From Gordius sp. MW1 (lineage: Eukaryota > Nematomorpha > Gordioida > Gordea > Gordiidae), in the NCBI GenBank assembly GCA_964036665.1, contig OZ038528.1, forward strand, positions 9,554,501 through 9,618,500: a DNA stretch of 64,000 bases. Direction: 5' to 3'. This document shows, piece by piece, positions 25,601 through 37,279 of this stretch (the stretch's first letter is position 1; every line of letters begins with the position of its first letter). The notes beneath the pieces are model-generated. The model ran no database searches. It saw nothing but the letters and a program-made list of their open reading frames with translations, and had not been told where the DNA came from. The translations under genes were made by a program, and so were the position numbers.

Positions 25601-26410
25601 CGATTTACTTCCGAAAAGAGGTTTTAAGCTGCCAGAACTATTCATTTTGACAAAAGACAACCTTTTATTGTTGCGATTAGTTTGTTGTATCCCAACGTGA
25701 GTGCTTAATTTTTAAAAATGGCTCTATGCGATCATGATTTCAAAGTAATAGTTTTCAGATTCTGATAAATTTTTACTTGGGATCATCGAAACCACGTCTG
25801 AAAACGACAACTTTCATCGGATGCATACGGTTGAAAGAAAAATATGTGAAAAATTTTGAGGTAAAAATATTTATTTTTTTCGATTCTATGTGAAAGAGCA
25901 TAAAAAAATATATAAAAGTAAGCCAATTTGAGAATCCTATTATCCTCGATTGACTTCCGAAAAGAGGTTTAAAGCTGCGAGAACTATCATTTTGACAAAA
26001 GACAACGTTTTATTGTTGCGATTAGTTTGTTGTATCGCAACGTGAGTGCTTAATTTTTGAAAATGGCTCTATGCGATCATGATTTCAAAGTAATAGTTTT
26101 TAGATTCTGATAAATTTTTACTTGGGATCATAGAAAGACGTCTGAAAACGACAACTTCATCGGATGCATACGGTTGAAAGAAAAATATGTGAAAAATTTT
26201 GAGGTAAAAATATTTATTTTTTTCGATTCTATCTGAAAGAGCATAAAAGAATATATAAAAGTAAGCCAATTTGAGAATCCTATTATCCTCGATTTACTTC
26301 CGAAAAGAGGATTTAAGCTGAGAGAACTATTCATTTTGACAAAAGACAACGTTTTATTGTTGCGATTAGTTTGTTGTATCGCAACGTGAGTGCTTAATTT
26401 TTGAAAATGG
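22675..26410 (+). repeat. Long-range duplicated block, partner B (matches 5465-9200)
   Basis: Repeats 5465-9200 at 17,210-17,211 bp. Differences include GATGTAAAAAT near 23790, ATCGAAACG near 23629 (breaking the inverted-repeat stem) and GAGGTAAAAAT near 25860 where partner A reads GAGGAAAAAT. The first monomer is itself a chimera: it carries the AAATATGTG state upstream and CTTTCGAAAAG downstream. Confidence 0.75.
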
Positions 26411-29400
26411 CTCTATGCGATCACGATTTCAAAGTAATAGTTTTCTGATTCTGATAAATTTTTACTTTTTATCATCGAAACCACGTCTGAAAACGACAAT
26501 TTTCATCGGATGCATACGGTTGAAAGAAAAATAGGTGAAAAATTTTGAGGTAAAAATATTTATTTTTTTCGATTCTATGTGAAAGAGCATGAAAAAATAT
26601 ATAAAAGTAAGCCAATTTGAGAATCCTATTATCCTCGATTGACTTCCGAAAAAAGGTTTTAAGCTGCGAGAACTATCATTTTGACAAAAGGCAACGTTTT
26701 TTTGTTGCGATTAGTTTGTTATATCGCAACGTGATGCTTTATTTTTGAAAATGGCTCTATGCGATCATGATTTCAAAGTAATAGTTTTCAGATTCTGATA
26801 AATTTTTACTTGGGATCATCGAAACCAAGTCTGAAAACGACAACTTTCATCGGATGCATACGGTTGAAAGAAAAATATATGAAAAATTTTGAGGTAAAAA
26901 TATTTATTTTTTTGGATTCTATGTGAAAGAGCATGAAAAAATATATAAAAGTAAGCCAATTTGAGAATCCTATTATCCTCGATTTACTTCCGAAAAGAGG
27001 TTTTAAGCTGCCAGAACTATTCATTTTGACAAAAGACAACGTTTTATTGTTGCGATTAGTTTGTTGTATCGCAACGTGAGTGCTTAATATTTAAAAATGG
27101 CTCTATGCGATCATGATTTCAAAGTAATAGTTTTCAGATTCTGATAAATTTTTACTTGGGATCATCGAAACCACGTCTGAAAACGACAACTTTCATCGGA
27201 TGCATACGGTTGAAAGAAAAATTTGTGAAAAATTTTGAGGTAAAAATATTTATTTTTTTCGATTCTATGTGAAAGAGCATAAAAAAATATATAAAAGTAA
27301 GCCAATTTGAGAATCCTATTATCCTCGATTGACTTCCGAAAAGAGGTTTAAAGCTGCGAGAACTATCATTTTGACAAAAGACAACGTTTTCTTGTTGCGA
27401 TTAGTTTGTTGTATCGCAACGTGATGCTTAATTTTTGAAAATGGCTCTATGCGATCATGATTTCAAAGTAATAGTTTTCAGATTCTGATAAATTTTTACT
27501 TGGGATCATAGAAAGACGTCTGAAAACGACAACTTTCATCGGATGCATACGGTTGAAAGAAAAATATGTGAAAAATTTTGAGGTAAAAATATTTATTTTT
27601 TTCGATTCTATGTGAAAGAGCATGAAAAAATATATAAATGTAAGCCAATTTGAGAATCCTATTATCCTCGATTGACTTCCGAAAAGAGGTTTTAAGTTGC
27701 GAGAACTATCATTTTGACAAAAGACAACGTTTTCTTGTTGCGATTAGTTTGTTGTATCGCAACGTGATGCTTAATTTTTGAAAATGGCTCTATGCGATCA
27801 TGATTTCAAAGTAATAGTTTTCAGATTCTGATAAATTTTTACTTGGGATCATGGAAACCACGTCTAAAAACGACAACTTTCATCGGATGCATACGGTTCA
27901 AAGAAAAATATGTGAAAAATATTGAGGTAAAAATATTTATTTTTTTCGATTCTATGTGAAAGAGCATGAAAAAATATATAAAAGTAAGCCAATTTGAGAA
28001 TACTATTATCCTCGATTGACTTCCGAAAAAGGTTTTAAGCTGCGAGAACTATCATTTTGACAAAAGGCAACGTTTTATTGTTGCGATTAGTTTGTTATAT
28101 CGCAACGTGATGCTTAATTTTTGAAAATGGCTCTATGCGATCATGATTTCAAAGTAATAGTTTTCAGATTCTGATAAATTTTTACTTGGGATCATATAAA
28201 CCACGTCTGAAAACGACAACTTTCATCGGATGCATACGGTTCAAAGAAAAATATGTGAAAAATATTGAGGTAAAAATATTTATTTTTTTCGATTCTATGT
28301 GAAAGAGCATGAAAAAATATATAAAAGTAAGCCAATTTGAGAATACTATTATCCTCGATTGACTTCCGAAAAAGGTTTTAAGCTGCGAGAACTATCATTT
28401 TGACAAAAGGCAACGTTTTATTGTTGCGATTAGTTTGTTATATCGCAACGTGATGCTTAATTTTTGAAAATGGCTCTATGCGATCATGATTTCAAAGTAA
28501 TAGTTTTCAGATTCTGATAAATTTTTACTTGGGATCATATAAACCACGTCTGAAAACGACAACTTTCATCGGATGCATACGGTTGAAAGAAAAATATGTG
28601 AAAAATTTTGTGGTAAAAATATTTATTTTTTTCGATTCTATGTGAAAGAGCATAAAAAAATATATAAAAGTAAGCCAATTTGAGAATCCTATTATCCTCG
28701 ATCGACTTCCGAAAAGAGGTTTTAAGCTGCGAGAACTATCATTTTGACAAAAGACAACGTTTTATTGTTGCGATTAGTTAGTTGTATCGCAACGTGAGTG
28801 CTTTTCAAAAATGCACTATGCGATCATGATTTTAAAGTAATAGTTTTCTGATTCTGATAAATTTTTAATTTTTATCATCGAAACCTCGTCTGAAAACGAC
28901 AACTTTCATCGGATGCATACGGTTGAAAGAAAAATATGTGAAAAATTTTGAGGTAAAAATATTTATTTTTTTCGATTCTATGTGAAAGAGCATGAAAAAA
29001 TATATAAAAGTAAGCCAATTTGAGAATCCTATTATCCTCGATTTACTTCCGAAAAGAGGTTTTAAGCTGCCAGAACTATTCATTTTGACAAAAGACAACG
29101 TTTTATTGTTGCGATTAGTTTTTGTATCGCAACGTGAGTGCTTAATTTTTGAAAATGGCTCTATGCGATCACGATTTCAAAGTAATAGTTTTCTGATTCT
29201 GATAAATTTTTACTTTTTATCATCGAAACCACGTCTCAATACGACAACTTTCATCGGATGCATACGGTTGAAAGAAAAATATGTGAAAAATTTTGAGGTA
29301 AAAATATTTATTTTTTTCGATTCTATGTGAAAGAGCATGAAAAAATATATAAAAGTAAGCCAATTTGAGAATCCTATTATCCTCGATTGACTTCCGAAAA

Positions 29401-29431
29401 GAGGTTTTAAGCTGAGAGAACTATCATTTTG
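26411..29431 (+). repeat. Mixed satellite segment, includes a third copy of the 1.4-2.8 kb type
   Basis: 27540-29330 carries the ordered rare states of 1374-2830 (GTTTTCTTGTTG, GTCTAAAAACG, AAAAATATTGAGG, GAGAATACT, CATATAAACC). One monomer is tandemly duplicated here (27880-28222 and 28223-28565). A 7-bp deletion lies near 28801 (GAGTGCTTTTCAAAAATG), and CTCAATACGAC near 29236 is private. No gene was seen. Confidence 0.75.
27880..28565 (+). repeat. Single-monomer tandem duplication (2 x 343 bp)
   Basis: Two adjacent 343-bp copies share the full set of rare states: CGGTTCAAAG, AAAAATATTGAGG, GAGAATACT, CCGAAAAAGG, AAAAGGCAACG and CATATAAACC. Elsewhere (1718-2061, 12731-13074) this variant occurs only once per higher-order unit, so a one-monomer unequal exchange is the simplest explanation. 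Confidence 0.8.
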
Positions 29432-30465
29432 ACAAAAGACAACGTTTTATTGTTGCGATTAGTTTGTTGTATCGCAACGTGAGTGCTTAATTTTTGAAAA
29501 TGGCTCTATGCGATCATGATTTCAAAGTAATAGTTTTCAGATTCTGATAAATTTTTACTTGGGATCATAGAAAGACGTCTGAAAACGACAACTTTCATCG
29601 GATGCATACGGTTGAAAGAAAAATATGTGAAAAATTTTGAGGTAAAAATATTTATTTTTTTCGATTCTATGTGAAAGAGCATGAAAAAATATATAAAAGT
29701 AAGCCAATTTGAGAATCCTATTATCCTCGATTGACTTCCGAAAAGAGGTTTAAAGCTGCGAGAACTATCATTTTGACAAAAGACAACGTTTTATTGTTGC
29801 GATTAGTTTGTTGTATCGCAACGTGATGCTTAATTTTTGAAAATGGCTCTATGCGATCATGATTTCAAAGTAATAGTTTTCAGATTCTGATAAGTTTTTA
29901 CATGGGATCATGGAAACCACGTCTGAAAACGACAACTTTCAACGGATGCATACGGTTGAAAGAAAAATATGTGAAAAATTTTGAGGTAAAAATATTTATT
30001 TTTTTCGATTCTATGTGAAAGAGCATGAAAAAATATATAAAAGTAAGCCAATTTGAGAATCCTATTATATTCGATTGACTTCCGAAAAGAGGTTTTAAGC
30101 TGCGAGAACTATCATTTTGACAAAAGGCAACGTTTTATTGTTGCGATTAGTTTGTTGTATCGCAACGTGAGTGCTTAATTTTTCAAAAATGCACTATGCG
30201 ATCATGATTTTAAAGTAATAGTTTTCTGATTCTGATAAATTTTTAATTTTTATCATCGAAACCACGTCTGAAAACGACAACTTTCATCGGATGCATACGG
30301 TTGAAAGAAAAATATGTGAAAAATTTTGAGGTAAAAATATTTATTTTTTTCGATTCTATGTGAAAGAGCATGAAAAAATATATAAAAGTAAGCCAATTTG
30401 AGAATCCTATTATCCTCGATTTACTTCCGAAAAGAGGTTTTAAGCTGCCAGAACTATTCATTTTG
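29432..30465 (+). repeat. 3-mer higher-order repeat (1,034 bp), copy 1
   Basis: Three monomers in order: one with GGGATCATAGAAAGACG, one with GATAAGTTTTTACATGGG plus TTTCAACGG, and one with TATTATATTCG followed by TTTTTCAAAAATGCAC. The trio recurs immediately at 30466. The same trio type reappears singly near 34.2-35.3, 41.9-42.4, 43.6-44.1, 45.3-45.8 and 49.5-50.0 kb. Confidence 0.85.
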
Positions 30466-31499
30466 ACAAAAGACAACGTTTTATTGTTGCGATTAGTTTG
30501 TTGTATCGCAACGTGAGTGCTTAATTTTTGAAAATGGCTCTATGCGATCATGATTTCAAAGTAATAGTTTTCAGATTCTGATAAATTTTTACTTGGGATC
30601 ATAGAAAGACGTCTGAAAACGACAACTTTCATCGGATGCATACGGTTGAAAGAAAAATATGTGAAAAATTTTGAGGTAAAAATATTTATTTTTTTCGATT
30701 CTATGTGAAAGAGCATGAAAAAATATATAAAAGTAAGCCAATTTGAGAATCCTATTATCCTCGATTGACTTCCGAAAAGAGGTTTAAAGCTGCGAGAACT
30801 ATCATTTTGACAAAAGACAACGTTTTATTGTTGCGATTAGTTTGTTGTATCGCAACGTGATGCTTAATTTTTGAAAATGGCTCTATGCGATCATGATTTC
30901 AAAGTAATAGTTTTCAGATTCTGATAAGTTTTTACATGGGATCATGGAAACCACGTCTGAAAACGACAACTTTCAACGGATGCATACGGTTGAAAGAAAA
31001 ATATGTGAAAAATTTTGAGGTAAAAATATTTATTTTTTTCGATTCTATGTGAAAGAGCATGAAAAAATATATAAAAGTAAGCCAATTTGAGAATCCTATT
31101 ATATTCGATTGACTTCCGAAAAGAGGTTTTAAGCTGCGAGAACTATCATTTTGACAAAAGGCAACGTTTTATTGTTGCGATTAGTTTGTTGTATCGCAAC
31201 GTGAGTGCTTAATTTTTCAAAAATGCACTATGCGATCATGATTTTAAAGTAATAGTTTTCTGATTCTGATAAATTTTTAATTTTTATCATCGAAACCACG
31301 TCTGAAAACGACAACTTTCATCGGATGCATACGGTTGAAAGAAAAATATGTGAAAAATTTTGAGGTAAAAATATTTATTTTTTTCGATTCTATGTGAAAG
31401 AGCATGAAAAAATATATAAAAGTAAGCCAATTTGAGAATCCTATTATCCTCGATTTACTTCCGAAAAGAGGTTTTAAGCTGCCAGAACTATTCATTTTG
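30466..31499 (+). repeat. 3-mer higher-order repeat, copy 2
   Basis: Repeats 29432-30465 at an offset of 1,034 bp with almost no differences by eye. A partial third repeat continues to about 31710 before the array changes to a monomer with GCGATAACTATC and GTGATACTTA. Confidence 0.85.
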
Positions 31500-32020
31500 A
31501 CAAAAGACAACGTTTTATTGTTGCGATTAGTTTGTTGTATCGCAACGTGAGTGCTTAATTTTTGAAAATGGCTCTATGCGATCATGATTTCAAAGTAATA
31601 GTTTTCAGATTCTGATAAATTTTTACTTGGGATCATAGAAAGACGTCTGAAAACGACAACTTTCATCGGATGCATACGGTTGAAAGAAAAATATGTGAAA
31701 AATTTTGAGGTAAACATATTTATTTTTTTCGATTCTATGTGAAAGAGCATGAAAAAATATATAAAAGTAAGCCAATTTGAGAATCCTATTATCCTCGATT
31801 GACTTCCGAAAAGAGGTTTTAAGCTGCGATAACTATCATTTTGACAAAAGACAACGTTTTCTTGTTGCGATTAGTTTGTTGTATCGCAACGTGATACTTA
31901 ATTTTTGAAAATGGCTCTATGCGATCATGATTTTAAAGTAATAGTTTTCAGATTCTGATAAGTTTTTACATGGGATCATGGAAACCCCGTCTGAAAACCA
32001 CAACTTTCATCGGATGAATA
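31500..32020 (+). repeat. Satellite segment, transition monomers
   Basis: The tail of the 3-mer type is followed by a monomer carrying AAACATATT near 31713, GCGATAACTATC, GTGATACTTA and ACCCCGTCTG. This last state set is the one that later surrounds the transposon. No gene was seen. Confidence 0.8.
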
Positions 32021-33400
32021 CGGTTCAAAGAAAAATATGTGAAAAATTTTGAGGTAAAAATATTTATTTTTTTCAATTCTATGTGAAAGAGCATAAAAAA
32101 ATATATAAAAGTAAGCCAATTTGAGAATCCTATTATCCTCGATTGACTTCCGAAAAGAGGTTTTAAGTTGCGAGAACTATCATTTTGACAAAAGACAACG
32201 TTTTATTGTTGCGATTAGTTTGTTGTATCGCAACGTGAGTGTTTAATTTTTCAAAAATGCACTATGCGATCATGATTTTAAAGTAATAGTTTTCTGATTC
32301 TGATAAATTTTTAATTTTTATCATCGAAACCACGTCTGAAAACGACAACTTTCATCGGATGCATACGGTTGAAAGAAAAATATGTGAAAAATTTTGAGGT
32401 AAAAATATTTATTTTTTTCGATTCTATGTGAAAGAGCATGAAAAAATATATAAAAGTAAGCCAATTTGAGAATCCTATTATCCTCGATTTACTTCCGAAA
32501 AGAGGTTTTAAGTTGCGAGAACTATCATTTTGACAAAAGACAACGTTTTATTGTTGCGATTAGTTTGTTGTATCGCAACGTGAGTGCTTAATTTTTCAAA
32601 AATGCACTATGCGATCATGATTTTAAAGTAATAGTTTTCTGATTCTGATAAATTTTTAAATTTTATCATCGAAACCACGTCTGAAAACGACAACTTTCAT
32701 CGGATGCATACGGTTCAAAGAAAAATATGTGAAAAATTTTGAGGTAAAAATATTTATTTTTTTCAATTCTATGTGAAAGAGCATAAAAAAATATATAAAA
32801 GTAAGCCAATTTGAGAATCCTATTATCCTCGATTGACTTCCGAAAAGAGGTTTTAAGTTGCGAGAACTATCATTTTGACAAAAGACAACGTTTTATTGTT
32901 GCGATTAGTTTGTTGTATCGCAACGTGAGTGCTTAATTTTTCAAAAATGCACTATGCGATCATGATTTTAAAGTAATAGTTTTCTGATTCTGATAAATTT
33001 TTAATTTTTATCATCGAAACCACGTCTGAAAACGACAACTTTCATCGGATGCATACGGTTGAAAGAAAAATATGTGAAAAATTTTGAGGTAAAAATATTT
33101 ATTTTTTTCGATTCTATGTGAAAGAGCATGAAAAAATATATAAAAGTAAGCCAATTTGAGAATCCTATTATCCTCGATTTACTTCCGAAAAGAGGTTTTA
33201 AGTTGCGAGAACTATCATTTTGACAAAAGACAACGTTTTATTGTTGCGATTAGTTTGTTGTATCGCAACGTGAGTGCTTAATTTTTCAAAAATGCACTAT
33301 GCGATCATGATTTTAAAGTAATAGTTTTCTGATTCTGATAAATTTTTAATTTTTATCATCGAAACCACGTCTGAAAACGACAACTTTCATCGGATGCATA
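32021..33400 (+). repeat. 2-mer higher-order repeat, two copies (2 x 690 bp)
   Basis: 32021-32710 and 32711-33400 each consist of a CGGTTCAAAG/TTTCAATTC monomer followed by a CGGTTGAAAG/TTTCGATTC monomer, both with TTTTTCAAAAATGCAC. Differences are GTGTTTAAT near 32248 and TTTTTAAATTTT near 32655. Confidence 0.8.
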
Positions 33401-34889
33401 CGGTTGAAAGAAAAATATGTGAAAAATTTTGAGGTAAAAATATTTATTTTTTTCGATTCTATGTGAAAGAGCATGAAAAAATATATAAAAGTAAGCCAAT
33501 TTGAGAATCCTATTATCCTCCATTTACTTCCGAAAAGAGGTTTTAAGCTGCCAGAACTATTCATTTTGACAAAGGCAACGTTTTATTGTTGCGATTAGTT
33601 TGTTGTATCGCAACGTGAGTGCTTAATTTTTGAAAATGGCTCTATGCGATCATGATTTCAAAGTAATAGTTTTCAGATTCTGATAAATTTTTACTTGGGA
33701 TCATAGAAAGACGTCTGAAAACGACAACTTTCATCGGATGCATACGGTTGAAAGAAAAATATGTGAAAAATTTTGAGGTAAAAATATTTATTTTTTTCGA
33801 TTCTATGTGAAAGAGCATGAAAAAATATATAAAAGTAAGCCAATTTGAGAATCCTATTATGTTCGATTGACTTCCGAAAAGAGGTTTTAAGCTGCGAGAA
33901 CTATCATTTTGACAAAAGGCAACGTTTTATTGTTGCGATTAGTTTGTTGTATCGCAACGTGAGTGCTTAATTTTTCAAAAATGCACTATGCGATCATGAT
34001 TTTAAAGTAATAGTTTTCTGATTCTGATAAATTTTTAATTTTTATCATCGAAACCACGTCTGAAAACGACAACTTTCATCGGATGCATACGGTTGAAAGA
34101 AAAATATGTGAAAAATTTTGAGGTAAAAATATTTATTTTTTTCGATTCTATGTGAAAGAGCATGAATTAAATATATAAAAGTAAGCCAATTTGAGAATCC
34201 TATTATCCTCGATTTACTTCCGAAAAGAGGTTTTAAGCTGCCAGAACTATTCATTTTGACAAAAGACAACGTTTTATTGTTGCGATTAGTTTGTTGTATC
34301 GCAACGTGAGTGCTTAATTTTTGAAAATGGCTCTATGCGATCATGATTTCAAAGTAATAGTTTTCAGATTCTGATAAATTTTTACTTGGGATCATAGAAA
34401 GACGTCTGAAAACGACAACTTTCATCGGATGCATACGGTTGAAAGAAAAATATGTGAAAAATTTTGAGGTAAAAATATTTATTTTTTTCGATTCTATGTG
34501 AAAGAGCATGAAAAAATATATAAAAGTAAGCCAATTTGAGAATCCTATTATCCTCGATTGACTTCCGAAAAGAGGTTTAAAGCTGCGAGAACTATCATTT
34601 TGACAAAAGACAACGTTTTATTGTTGCGATTAGTTTGTTGTATCGCAACGTGATGCTTAATTTTTGAAAATGGCTCTATGCGATCATGATTTCAAAGTAA
34701 TAGTTTTCAGATTCTGATAAGTTTTTACATGGGATCATGGAAACCACGTCTGAAAACGACAACTTTCAACGGATGCATACGGTTGAAAGAAAAATATGTG
34801 AAAAATTTTGAGGTAAAAATATTTATTTTTTTCGATTCTATGTGAAAGAGCATGAAAAAATATATAAAAGTAAGCCAATTTGAGAATCC
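33401..34889 (+). repeat. Satellite segment, 3-mer-type monomers
   Basis: Continues the array with the 3-mer type states. Oddities: CTCCATTTAC near 33519, one A lost in GACAAAGGC near 33570, TATTATGTTCG near 33857 and CATGAATTAAATAT near 34161, an indel that disrupts the A/T run before the TATA-like word. No gene was seen. Confidence 0.8.
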
Positions 34890-36368
34890 TATTATATTCG
34901 ATTGACTTCCGAAAAGAGGTTTTAAGCTGCGAGAACTATCATTTTGACAAAAGGCAACGTTTTATTGTTGCGATTAGTTTGTTGTATCGCAACGTGAGTG
35001 CTTAATTTTTCAAAAATGCACTATGCGATCATGATTTTAAAGTAATAGTTTTCTGATTCTGATAAATTTTTAATTTTTATCATCGAAACCACGTCTGAAA
35101 ACGACAACTTTCATCGGATGCATACGGTTGAAAGAAAAATATGTGAAAAATTTTGAGGTAAAAATATTTATTTTTTTCGATTCTATGTGAAAGAGCATGA
35201 AAAAATATATAAAAGTAAGCCAATTTGAGAATCCTATTATCCTCGATTTACTTCCGAAAAGAGGTTTTAAGCTGCCAGAACTATTCATTTTGACAAAAGA
35301 CAACGTTTTATTGTTGCGATTAGTTTGTTGTATCGCAACGTGAGTGCTTAATTTTTGAAAATGGCTCTATGCGATCATGATTTCAAAGTAATAGTTTTCA
35401 GATTCTGATAAATTTTTACTTGGGATCATAGAAAGACGTCTGAAAACGACAACTTTCATCGGATGCATACGGTTGAAAGAAAAATATGTGAAAAATTTTG
35501 AGGTAAATATATTTATTTTTTTCGATTCTATGTGAAAGAGCATGAAAAAATATATAAAAGTAAGCCAATTTGAGAATCCTATTATCCTCGATTGACTTCC
35601 GAAAAGAGGTTTTAAGCTGGGATAACTATCATTTTGACAAAAGTCAACGTTTTCTTGTTGCGATTAGTTTGTTGTATCGCAACGTGATACTTAATTTTTG
35701 AAAATGGCTCTATGCGATCATGATTTTAAAGTAATAGTTTTCAGATTCTGATCAGTTTTTACATGGGATCATGGAAACCCCGTCTGAAAACCACAACTTT
35801 CATCGGATGAATACGGTTCAAAGAAAAATATGTGAAAAATTTTGAGGTAAAAATATTTATTTTTTTCAATTCTATGTGAAAGAGCATAAAAAAATATATA
35901 AAAGTAAGCCAATTTGAGAATCCTATTATCCTCGATTGACTTCCGAAAAGAGGTTTATTTATTTTTTTCGATTCTATGTGAAAGAGCATGAAAAAATATA
36001 TAAAAGTAAGCCAATTTGAGAATCCTATTATCCTCGATTTACTTCCGAAAAGAGGTTTTAAGCTGCCAGAACTATTCATTTTGACAAAAGACAACGTTTT
36101 ATTGTTGCGATTAGTTTGTTGTATCGCAACGTGAGTGCTTAATTTTTGAAAATAGCTCTATGCGATTGATTTCAAAGTAATAGTTTTCAGATTCTGATAA
36201 ATTTTTACTTGGGATCATAGAAAGACGTCTGAAAACGACAACTTTTATCGGATGCATAAGGTTGAAAAAAAAATATGTGAAAAATTTTGAGGTAAAAATA
36301 TTTATTTTTTTCGATTCTATGTGAAAGAGCATGAAAAAATATATACAAGTAAGCCAATTTGAGAATCC
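34890..36368 (+). repeat. 1,479-bp higher-order block, copy 1 (carries the empty site)
   Basis: Four full monomers plus one truncated unit of 102 bp. Copy 2 follows directly. Shared rare states: AAATATATTTA near 35508, GCTGGGATAAC near 35617, AAAAGTCAACG at 35639, GATCAGTTTTT near 35751, and the truncated-unit junction near 35955. The transposon target ATTTTGAC is intact here at 35631-35638. Confidence 0.85.
35856..35957 (+). repeat. Truncated satellite unit (102 bp)
   Basis: The array jumps from the GAAAAGAGGTTT position directly to TATTTTTTTCG, which normally lies about 240 bp further on. The phase word TTTATTTTTTT therefore recurs after only 102 bp. The shared TTT at the join suggests a short-homology deletion. 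The jump keeps the minus frame open, giving an unusually long 111-codon frame with a visible internal duplication, but this is not evidence of a gene. Confidence 0.85.
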
Positions 36369-37109
36369 TATTATGTTCGATTGACTTCCGAAAAGAGGTT
36401 TTAAGCTGCGAGAACTATCATTTTGACAAAAGGCAACGTTTTATTGTTGCGATTAGTTTGTTGTATCGCAACGTGAGTGCTTAATTTTTCAAAAATGCAC
36501 TATGCGATCATGATTTTAAAGTAATAGTTTTCTGATTCTGATAAATTTTTAATTTTTATCATCGAAACCACGTCTGAAAACGACAACTTTCATCGGATGC
36601 ATACGGTTGAAAGAAAAATATGTGAAAAATTTTGAGGTAAAAATATTTATTTTTTTCGATTCTATGTGAAAGAGCATGAAAAAATATATAAAAGTAAGCC
36701 AATTTGAGAATCCTATTATCCTCGATTTACTTCCGAAAAGAGGTTTTAAGCTGCCAGAACTATTCATTTTGACAAAAGACAACGTTTTATTGTTGCGATT
36801 AGTTTGTTGTATCGCAACGTGAGTGCTTAATTTTTGAAAATGGCTCTATGCGATCATGATTTCAAAGTAATAGTTTTCAGATTCTGATAAATTTTTACTT
36901 GGGATCATAGAAAGACGTCTGAAAACGACAACTTTCATCGGATGCATACGGTTGAAAGAAAAATATGTGAAAAATTTTGAGGTAAATATATTTATTTTTT
37001 TCGATTCTATGTGAAAGAGCATGAAAAAATATATAAAAGTAAGCCAATTTGAGAATCCTATTATCCTCGATTGACTTCCGAAAAGAGGTTTTAAGCTGGG
37101 ATAACTATC

Positions 37110-37117
37110 ATTTTGAC
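37110..37117 (+). repeat. Target-site duplication ATTTTGAC, left
   Basis: Eight bases of satellite immediately left of the inserted element, repeated at 38673-38680. The uninterrupted copy at 35631 has the 8-mer once. An 8-bp duplication is the hallmark of hAT transposases, and the sequence fits the nTnnnnAn preference described for Ac-type hATs. Confidence 0.93.
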
Positions 37118-37143
37118 TAGTGATGCGGAAAAACCTAGAAAAA

Positions 37144-37276
37144 TCTCGGTCTCGTCTCGTCTCGTCTCGAAAAACCGAGACGAGACGAGACGAGAATTTG
37201 AAAAATGGAGTCGAGATCGAGACGAGAATTTTGATGCCGAGACGAGACGATACGAGATTTCTTCGGCGAGATCTCG
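37144..37276. other. Left subterminal GAGAC/GTCTC repeat region of the element
   Basis: Dense short repeats of (GTCTC)n then (GAGAC)n. They form a perfect 20-bp stem (37150-37169 with 37176-37195) around a 6-nt AAAAAC loop. A 10-bp palindrome CGAGATCTCG lies at 37267-37276. In hAT elements subterminal repeats are usually transposase-binding sites; here that is inference from position. Confidence 0.8.
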
Positions 37277-37279
37277 ACT

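Larger units (their letters stand above)
1..37117 (+). repeat. Satellite array, left segment (monomer about 344 bp)
   Basis: Direct reading shows the same AT-rich unit repeated head to tail without interruption. Using the recurring word TCATCGG as phase marker, the first copies start at 1, 346, 690, 1032, 1374, 1718, 2061, 2406 and 2751, giving periods of 342-345 bp. Copies differ by scattered substitutions and 1-7 bp indels. All copies share one orientation. The array is open at base 1, so its true start lies outside the window. There is no gene inside: reading frames recur only because the unit recurs. The unit length is about two nucleosome repeats, common among eukaryotic satellites. I do not recognise the family by name. 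Confidence 0.97.

Noticed and set aside
35759-36094. 111-codon minus-strand frame with an internal repeat, also at 38801-39136
   Set aside because: Its length is explained by the 102-bp truncated satellite unit, which happens to keep the frame open. It is a repeat junction rather than a gene.
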